In this document: piece after piece, positions 55,387 through 60,230 of the stretch
Layout of the letters: every line of letters starts with the position of its first letter
Numbering within the stretch: position 1 is the stretch's first letter
NCBI GenBank assembly: GCA_013519935.1
Contig: JACDUA010000020.1
Span: 1-60,230 of the forward strand
Direction: 5' to 3'
Source: Ectothiorhodospiraceae bacterium WFHF3C12
GTDB taxonomy: Bacteria > Pseudomonadota > Gammaproteobacteria > Nitrococcales > Nitrococcaceae
Length of the DNA: 60,230 bases
Position numbers and translations under genes: made by a program
The notes under the pieces: model-generated
Told to the model about the DNA's origin: nothing
What the model saw: only the letters and a program-made list of their open reading frames with translations
The model's database searches: none

Positions 55387-56057
55387 ATCAGGACAAGCGC
55401 CGCGAGATCTTCCGTCGGCTGAAGGCGTCCAATCCGGCCCCCACCACGGAGCTGACCTACACCACGCCCTTCGAGCTGCTGGTGGCGGTCGTGCTCTCCG
55501 CTCAGGCCACCGACAGGGGGGTCAACAAGGCCACGGCGAAGCTCTTCCCGGTCGCCAACACGCCGCAGGCCATCCTGGAGCTGGGCGAAGCGGGGCTGAA
55601 GCACTACATCCAGACCATCGGGCTGTACAACAGCAAGGCCAGGAACATCATCCAGGCCTGCCGCCTGCTGGTGGATCGTCACGGCGGACAGGTGCCGGAC
55701 AACCGCAAGGACCTCGAGGCCCTGCCCGGTGTCGGCCGCAAGACCGCCAACGTGATCCTGAACACCGCCTTCGGCCAGCCCACCATCGCCGTCGACACCC
55801 ACATCTTTCGGGTTTCCAACCGCACCGGCATCGCCAAGGGCAAGACCGTTCGCGCGGTGGAGGACCGGCTGGCGCGGGTGGTGCCGAAGGAATACCGCCA
55901 CGACGCCCATCACTGGCTGATCCTGCACGGCCGCTACGTCTGCACGGCGCGCAAACCCCGCTGCGGCGAGTGCGTGATCTACGACCTGTGCGAGTTCAGG
56001 GATAAGGCCGCGTTCGCTGGAGGCGGGAAAAAGGTAGCCACAGATGAACACGGATGA
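55383..56057 (+). CDS. nth: Endonuclease III with repeat-derived C-terminal tail
   Basis: Base-excision DNA glycosylase/AP lyase for oxidised pyrimidines. The 224 residues have the helix-hairpin-helix [14 protein letters not shown] with the catalytic Lys, the catalytic Asp in [13 protein letters not shown], and the [4Fe-4S] loop C-x6-C-x2-C-x5-C in [17 protein letters not shown]. The domain ends near residue 212; the last residues VATDEHG and the stop come from the left arm of the inverted-repeat element at 56036. ATG overlaps rnfE by 4 bp; the rnf-nth linkage is conserved. Confidence 0.96.
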   Translation: MNQDKRREIFRRLKASNPAPTTELTYTTPFELLVAVVLSAQATDRGVNKATAKLFPVANTPQAILELGEAGLKHYIQTIGLYNSKARNIIQACRLLVDRHGGQVPDNRKDLEALPGVGRKTANVILNTAFGQPTIAVDTHIFRVSNRTGIAKGKTVRAVEDRLARVVPKEYRHDAHHWLILHGRYVCTARKPRCGECVIYDLCEFRDKAAFAGGGKKVATDEHG

Positions 56058-56244
56058 ACACGGATTCCGCAATGCGTATGCGCAAGTGCTCGGGCATCCT
56101 GCGGTCCCATCCCCCCCTTTCAAGGCACGCCGTACGTCTGCGGGCGGAGTGGGGCGGCGATGAATCGATTGGGATCTTTTCAACGCTGGCAAGAGGTTAC
56201 ATCTAATTACATACATCGGTGTCCATCCGCATTCATCTGTGGCT
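56036..56244. repeat. 209-bp element with 30-bp terminal inverted repeats
   Basis: Left arm 56036-56065 starts AGCCACAGATGAACACGGAT; right arm 56215-56244 is the inverse with 26 of 30 matches. The middle (about 150 bp) has no ORF and differs from the copy at 44719. It begins inside nth and ends 46 bp before the DUF1841 gene; nothing else is visible in the interval 56058-56290. Confidence 0.85.
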
Positions 56245-56290
56245 GATTCCTTGGGCTTTACCTCTACGGCCTTATTTTCGGGTGCAGGCT

Positions 56291-56725
56291 ATGTTTTTTG
56301 AGCAGAATCGCGACGAGATGCGTCGCTATTACGTGGAGAGCTGGCGCAAGGCCAGGGCCGGCGAGGCGCTGGAGCCGGTGGAACGGATGATCGCCGACGT
56401 GGTGGCGGACCATCCCGAGTATCACGCCCTGCTGGAGAACGAGGACAAGGCCCTGGGACGGGAATACCTGCCGGAGGACGGCGAAACCAACCCCTTCCTG
56501 CACATGGGGATGCACATCGCGATCCGCGAACAGGTGGCCACCGACCGGCCCCAGGGCGTGCGTCATGTCCACCAGCGCCTGACCGAGCGCCGCGGCAGCG
56601 CCGTGGAGGCCGAGCACGCCATGATCGAGTGCCTCGCCGAGATGCTCTGGCGTGCCCAGCGCGACAATGCCATGCCCGACGAGGCCGGCTACCTGGACTG
56701 CCTCAAGGGTCTGCTGGGGCGATGA
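56291..56725 (+). CDS. DUF1841 family protein
   Basis: A 144-residue soluble protein of the DUF1841 family: FFEQNRDEMRRYYVESWRKA, VADHPEYHALLENEDKALGR, NPFLHMGMHIAIREQVATDRP and AEHAMIECLAEMLWRAQR with conserved His and Glu residues that could bind a metal. Function unknown. I start at the ATG at 56291; the frame continues upstream into the repeat's right arm and those residues (RIHLWLI) are repeat-derived noise. The 3' end overlaps the convergent sulfatase-like gene by 23 bp. Confidence 0.85.
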   Translation: MFFEQNRDEMRRYYVESWRKARAGEALEPVERMIADVVADHPEYHALLENEDKALGREYLPEDGETNPFLHMGMHIAIREQVATDRPQGVRHVHQRLTERRGSAVEAEHAMIECLAEMLWRAQRDNAMPDEAGYLDCLKGLLGR

Positions 56726-58361
56726 GGCCCGGGTTCGGTGAGGCCGCCGCGGCGCGCTTCTCCCCCGGCGATCCCGTCCCGGCCGAGCCGAAAGCGGCGT
56801 GCAGCCAGCCGCGCAGGCGTTCGACCCCTGGCACCCGCGAGACGTCGCCGTCAGCCAGCAACGGCCGGGCCCCCCGGCCGAATCCGCGCTCCAGGAAGGG
56901 CGCAAGCAGGGACGCGTTCCCGGAGATGACGTGAACCGGCACGCCGTGCCCGGCATCCGCGCCGCTGATCATCGGCGCGGCGGGGTGATCCCCCATGAGG
57001 ATCAGCAGATCGTCCCTGCCCAGGTAGGCCTCCGCCCAGGCCGTCACCACCCGCAACGTGTAGTCGAGCGCCCGGGCGTGCTGGACCCGGACACGGTCCA
57101 GGTCCCGCCACAGTTCCTCCGGCGGCTCACCGGCATCCGTCCAGCGCTGGAAGACACTGCCGTCACCCAGCCGGGTCCAGTCGTCGAGCACCGGCAGGAC
57201 GGGCGTCCAGGGCGCGTGACTGCTGATCAGGGCGATCTTGGCGAACACCGGGCGCCCGGCCGGCCGACGTAACGACTGCTGGAAGCGATGGAGGGTGTAC
57301 TGATCCGGCATCGTCACCCAGTTCAGCCGTGGCCCGGCATAACCCAGGTCGTCGGCGGCATGTATGGCGTCGAACCCATAGGCCCGCCCCTCCGGCCACG
57401 CCATGGTGATCGCCGGCATGACCGCCATCGTTCGGTGGCCGGTGGCCCGGAAATCATCCACCAGCGTCGGCTCCCCGCTCGAAAGCAGCAGGCGGTAGCG
57501 GAACTGGTTATCCACCCGGTACCCACTGAGCACGCTGGCGTGCGCCAGCCACGACTGCCCGCCCCGGATGGGCGAGCGCATCACCCCCGAGGCCATTCGC
57601 AGCCCCGCACGGTGGAGCCGCCGTTGCATCTCGCTCAGCGCGGGCTCGAGCCGGTCCCGCCAGGGCTCGCGACGGAGCACACCGGCGCCGTAGGACTCGA
57701 TGAACACCAGGAGGACGTCCCGGCCCGCCAGCTGTCCGAGCGCACGCGTTGCACGCCCCCCTTCGGAGACTGCCCGCTGGAACGCGTCGCGTGCCCGCTG
57801 CGTCTCGATGAGCTGTTCGGCCTGGAAGCTGAGCGTGTCCACCATCGGCGTCCGGGCGAAGGCGAGCGTACGCGGATTCCACAGCTCGGCGGCCAAGGCC
57901 ACGCCCGCGCCGACGAGCATTGCCGTGCCGAGCGTCACCGTGGGCGCGGTGCGGCGTACGACCTGGAGCGCGGCGGCGGCTCTATTCAGCGCGATGAAGG
58001 CCAACACCGGAAGCACCGCGCCCAGGCCAGCCACCACGACCGCGAGGGGCGTATCGAGAACGCCGCTCAGGAGGTTGTAAACGGTGCCCAGCAGCGCTAT
58101 GTCGAGGTAGACGTTGAGCGGCCTTCCGAGCACGTGATGGGTCGCCGCGTTGCTCAGGCCCAGCAGCAGCGAGATCATCACGGCGGCCACCGACAGGTGA
58201 CGCAACCACCGCGCCCAGCCCGACGGCGCCAAAGCGAGCGCGGGCACGAGCAACACGGCCTCCAGTGCCAGCCAGTACGGCCGGAAGGACAGGAACTGCA
58301 ACCACAGCGGCAGGAGCAGCAACAGGTTGGCCACCAGGATTCCAGCCAGGAGCCGCCTCAT
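56703..58361 (-). CDS. Membrane sulfatase-like protein (alkaline phosphatase superfamily)
   Basis: A 552-residue protein with about five N-terminal membrane segments (to about residue 170) and a periplasmic sulfatase/LtaS-like domain. Seen are VLLVFIESYGAGVL (first metal-binding acid), RGGQSWLAHASVLSGY (likely nucleophile Ser/Thr region), ISSHAPWTPVLPVL and LILMGDHPAAP (metal-binding Asp-His). Such proteins transfer or remove phospho-groups on envelope glycans or lipids; the substrate here is unknown. Lies divergent from an FkbM methyltransferase gene, which suggests a surface-polymer role (inference). Confidence 0.82.
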   Translation of the reverse strand: MRRLLAGILVANLLLLLPLWLQFLSFRPYWLALEAVLLVPALALAPSGWARWLRHLSVAAVMISLLLGLSNAATHHVLGRPLNVYLDIALLGTVYNLLSGVLDTPLAVVVAGLGAVLPVLAFIALNRAAAALQVVRRTAPTVTLGTAMLVGAGVALAAELWNPRTLAFARTPMVDTLSFQAEQLIETQRARDAFQRAVSEGGRATRALGQLAGRDVLLVFIESYGAGVLRREPWRDRLEPALSEMQRRLHRAGLRMASGVMRSPIRGGQSWLAHASVLSGYRVDNQFRYRLLLSSGEPTLVDDFRATGHRTMAVMPAITMAWPEGRAYGFDAIHAADDLGYAGPRLNWVTMPDQYTLHRFQQSLRRPAGRPVFAKIALISSHAPWTPVLPVLDDWTRLGDGSVFQRWTDAGEPPEELWRDLDRVRVQHARALDYTLRVVTAWAEAYLGRDDLLILMGDHPAAPMISGADAGHGVPVHVISGNASLLAPFLERGFGRGARPLLADGDVSRVPGVERLRGWLHAAFGSAGTGSPGEKRAAAASPNPGLIAPADP

Positions 58362-58412
58362 GTATTACGCCCTGAATCCGTTACCGTCGCGAGCGCGACA
58401 GGAGCCGGCTGA

Positions 58413-59174
58413 ATGACCCGCCAGCGCGGCGCCCTCCGGCAGACTTTCGGCCTCGCACGATCCATGCTGATCTACCACCGCCCCGGGCGCCAACGGGGTT
58501 TGCGCCGGCTCTATGCCGGCTTTGTCCGCTCCGGTGACCTGGTTTTCGACATCGGCGCCCACCTGGGTGACCGCACCCTGGCGTTCAGTGGGCTCGGGGC
58601 GCGCGTCGTGGCCCTGGAGCCCCAGCCGCGGCCGTTCAACTGGCTCCGCCGCCTGAGCGGGTACCGGCCCGGCGTGACATTGCTGGCGATGGCGGCCGGC
58701 GCCGCCGAGGGCGAGGCCGAGCTGGCCATCAGCGCCGCCACGCCCACGGTCTCGACGCTGGCCGAAGAGTGGCGAGCCAGCATCGGCGCGCGCAACGCGG
58801 GGTTCCGCAAGGTCCGGTGGGATCACCGGATCAGGGTACCGGTCACCACGCTGGACCGATTGATCGGCGAGTACGGCGAGCCGCGTTTCTGCAAGATCGA
58901 CGTCGAGGGCTACGAGGCGGAGGTGCTTGCCGGGCTCAGCCGGCCACTGGCGGCCTTGTCGGTCGAGTTCGTTGCCGGCGCGCTGCCGGTGGCCGGGCGT
59001 TGTGTGACACGTCTCGCCGAATTGGGCCACTATGAATTCAATGTCGTCGCCGGCGAGGGCCGCCGGTTCCTCTGGAGCGCATGGCACGGACCGGAAGCCG
59101 TCGCGCGATGGCTCGAATCCGGTGCCGGCGGACTGCCATCCGGCGACCTCTATGGCCGCCTCGTGCGCCCGTGA
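58413..59174 (+). CDS. FkbM family methyltransferase
   Basis: A 253-residue SAM-dependent methyltransferase. LVFDIGAHLGDRTLAFSGLG is the SAM-binding motif I, VVALEPQPRPFNWL motif II, and CKIDVEGYEAEVLAGL the FkbM hallmark. These enzymes often O-methylate sugars of surface glycans or natural products. No signal peptide. Starts 51 bp from the divergent sulfatase-like gene. Confidence 0.86.
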   Translation: MTRQRGALRQTFGLARSMLIYHRPGRQRGLRRLYAGFVRSGDLVFDIGAHLGDRTLAFSGLGARVVALEPQPRPFNWLRRLSGYRPGVTLLAMAAGAAEGEAELAISAATPTVSTLAEEWRASIGARNAGFRKVRWDHRIRVPVTTLDRLIGEYGEPRFCKIDVEGYEAEVLAGLSRPLAALSVEFVAGALPVAGRCVTRLAELGHYEFNVVAGEGRRFLWSAWHGPEAVARWLESGAGGLPSGDLYGRLVRP

Positions 59175-59210
59175 CGCGAATACAGAACTGGTTGCCACGG
59201 AGGTTCGATC

Positions 59211-60029
59211 ATGTCCCTTTCCCTGCCCTGCCGCTGGCAGGACCTGACCAGTGTCGAGACGGGCGTACTGCCCGGCGATACGGTGGCGGCGATGGTGCTG
59301 GGCGCCATCGAACAGCACGGCGCCCACCTGCCCCTGTCCACCGATCTGGACATTGGCGAGGGTCTGCTGGCGGCGGCGCTGGACGGCCTGCCGGACGGGT
59401 TCCCGCTGGTGACGCTGCCGCCTCTGGCGGTCGGCGCAAGCCAAGAGCATGCCAACTTTTGCGGCACGCTTACCCTGCCCCACGAGACCGTTATAACGCT
59501 GCTCGAAGCCTACGGAGCCGCCCTGGCCCGCGCCGGCGTCCTGCGCCTGGTGCTGGTCAACGCACACGGCGGCAACAGCGCCGTGATGGACATCGCGGCA
59601 CTGCGTCTGCGCCACCGCCACGGGATGATCGTGGTCAAATACCACTACCAGCGCTCGCCGCTGCCGGAGGCGGCCACCGTCCTGCCGGAGACCGAGCTGC
59701 GGCACGGCTACCATGGTGGCGCGCTGGAAACGGCCATGATGCGCCACCTGTACCCGGACCGGATCCGCGCGGACCGGCTGGACCACCATCCGTCCAGCGG
59801 CGCCGATCGCGCCGCGGCCGGGAATCGGGTCGGTCCGGAGGCGGAAGGCAATCTCGCCTGGCTGGCCGAGGACCTGAATCCGGCGGGCGTCGTGGGGGAT
59901 GCCCGCCGCGGCACCGCCGAATTGGGCGAGCGGCTGGTCCATCACTACGCCGGCCGGCTGAGCCGGCTGCTCCAGGAGACACGTACAATGCCGCTGCCCG
60001 GACAAGGAAGCACTTCCGCGTCGCCTTGA
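59211..60029 (+). CDS. Creatininase family protein (metal-dependent amidohydrolase)
   Basis: A 272-residue member of the creatininase/MftE/ArfB family. GAIEQHGAHLPLSTDLDIGE supplies metal-binding Glu, His and Asp; VLVNAHGGNSAVMDIA a further His, and GYHGGALETAMM the catalytic/metal Glu. Family members hydrolyse creatinine, process mycofactocin or deformylate the formylaminopyrimidine made by archaeal GTP cyclohydrolases. The neighbouring gene encodes a GTP cyclohydrolase II-like protein, so a deformylase role is an attractive guess. GGAGG-like spacing (GGAGGTTCGATC) before the ATG. Confidence 0.85.
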   Translation: MSLSLPCRWQDLTSVETGVLPGDTVAAMVLGAIEQHGAHLPLSTDLDIGEGLLAAALDGLPDGFPLVTLPPLAVGASQEHANFCGTLTLPHETVITLLEAYGAALARAGVLRLVLVNAHGGNSAVMDIAALRLRHRHGMIVVKYHYQRSPLPEAATVLPETELRHGYHGGALETAMMRHLYPDRIRADRLDHHPSSGADRAAAGNRVGPEAEGNLAWLAEDLNPAGVVGDARRGTAELGERLVHHYAGRLSRLLQETRTMPLPGQGSTSASP

Positions 60030-60034
60030 CCCAG

Positions 60035-60230
60035 TCAATCCCGACTCGAGCGGGTGTCGAGGACTTCGTCCAGCCAGTGGCCCGCCCGTTCCGCCTTGGC
60101 GCTTAGATAGCGGTGATTGTGATCATTCAGGCTGCCGTAAAGGGCCTGGCGGCCCGCAATCTCGACGCCGCCGGCGGCCAGGGCGCGCAGCTTGTCCGGG
60201 TTGTTGGTCAACACCATGGCCTGCCGGACG
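60035..60230 (-). CDS. GTP cyclohydrolase II-like protein, C-terminal end (runs off the right edge)
   Basis: Only the last 65 residues are visible. MVLTNNPDKLRALAAGGVEI and NDHNHRYLSAKAERAGHWL match the C-terminal part of RibA-type GTP cyclohydrolase II (LLTNNPxKxxAL, NxxYLxxKxxxxGH). It may be the riboflavin enzyme or one of the RibA-like paralogues with other roles; the zinc and GTP motifs lie outside. Converges with the creatininase gene with 5 bp between stops. Confidence 0.8.
   Translation of the reverse strand, partial: VRQAMVLTNNPDKLRALAAGGVEIAGRQALYGSLNDHNHRYLSAKAERAGHWLDEVLDTRSSRD

Noticed and set aside
56219-56290. N-terminal extension of DUF1841
   Set aside because: The extra 24 residues are translation of the repeat's right arm and its flank; the family start is at 56291.

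Overview
The window is about 60 kb of GC-rich (roughly two thirds G+C by eye), densely packed bacterial chromosome. Gene content and order are those of a gammaproteobacterium: queG facing nnr-tsaE-amiB-mutL, pcnB-folK-panBCD, lptFG facing pepA-holC-valS, hda facing arsC-wrbA, purMN, and metG-rnfABCDGE-nth. Many proteins are acidic and the set resembles Ectothiorhodospiraceae/Chromatiales-type organisms, but that family-level placement is inference. I see no prophage, insertion sequence with a transposase, CRISPR array or plasmid module; this is mostly core genome.

Layout. 1-5745: cell-wall amidase, TsaE and NAD(P)HX repair genes ending in the front part of mutL, divergent from queG. 5815-13301: pgi, a stand-alone HemD-like gene, then pcnB-folK-deoxynucleoside kinase-panB-panC-panD read leftwards. 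13417-13986: tRNA-Glu(CUC), its terminator and an RDD membrane protein. 14033-21606: the LPS export permeases lptF/lptG and, divergently, pepA-holC-valS. 21840-27193: DUF2970, a UMF1-type permease, rimI, a family-4 uracil-DNA glycosylase, pssA, ilvC and an ilvN without ilvB. 27510-34099: DUF4124, proS, lytic transglycosylase, trmH, an epimerase, CbiX and a diguanylate cyclase. 34167-37018: two small c-type cytochromes, acylphosphatase, YihY and a DUF4398 lipoprotein. 37192-44740: arsC-wrbA-DUF2069, hda, a DUF481 outer membrane protein, a PgsA-like enzyme, DUF2066, purM-purN-DUF3108. 44863-56725: dcd and apbC leftwards; three unknown small genes, metG, the complete rnf operon, nth and DUF1841 rightwards. 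56703-60230: a membrane sulfatase-like protein, FkbM methyltransferase, a creatininase-family hydrolase and the end of a GTP cyclohydrolase II-like gene.

The most unusual signals are outside the core genes. Two 136-209 bp elements with 30-bp terminal inverted repeats, plus a degenerate relative, sit at the 3' ends of genes and supply the same C-terminal peptide (ATDEH) and the stop codon to two unrelated proteins. Also notable: a 20-bp perfect palindrome before metG, an 18-bp palindrome over the predicted panD promoter, a uracil-DNA glycosylase lacking one Fe-S cysteine, an orphan ilvN, a pair of single-haem halves resembling a split cytochrome c4, a cold-shock-like protein without its RNA-binding residues, and a creatininase-family gene next to a GTP cyclohydrolase II homologue.
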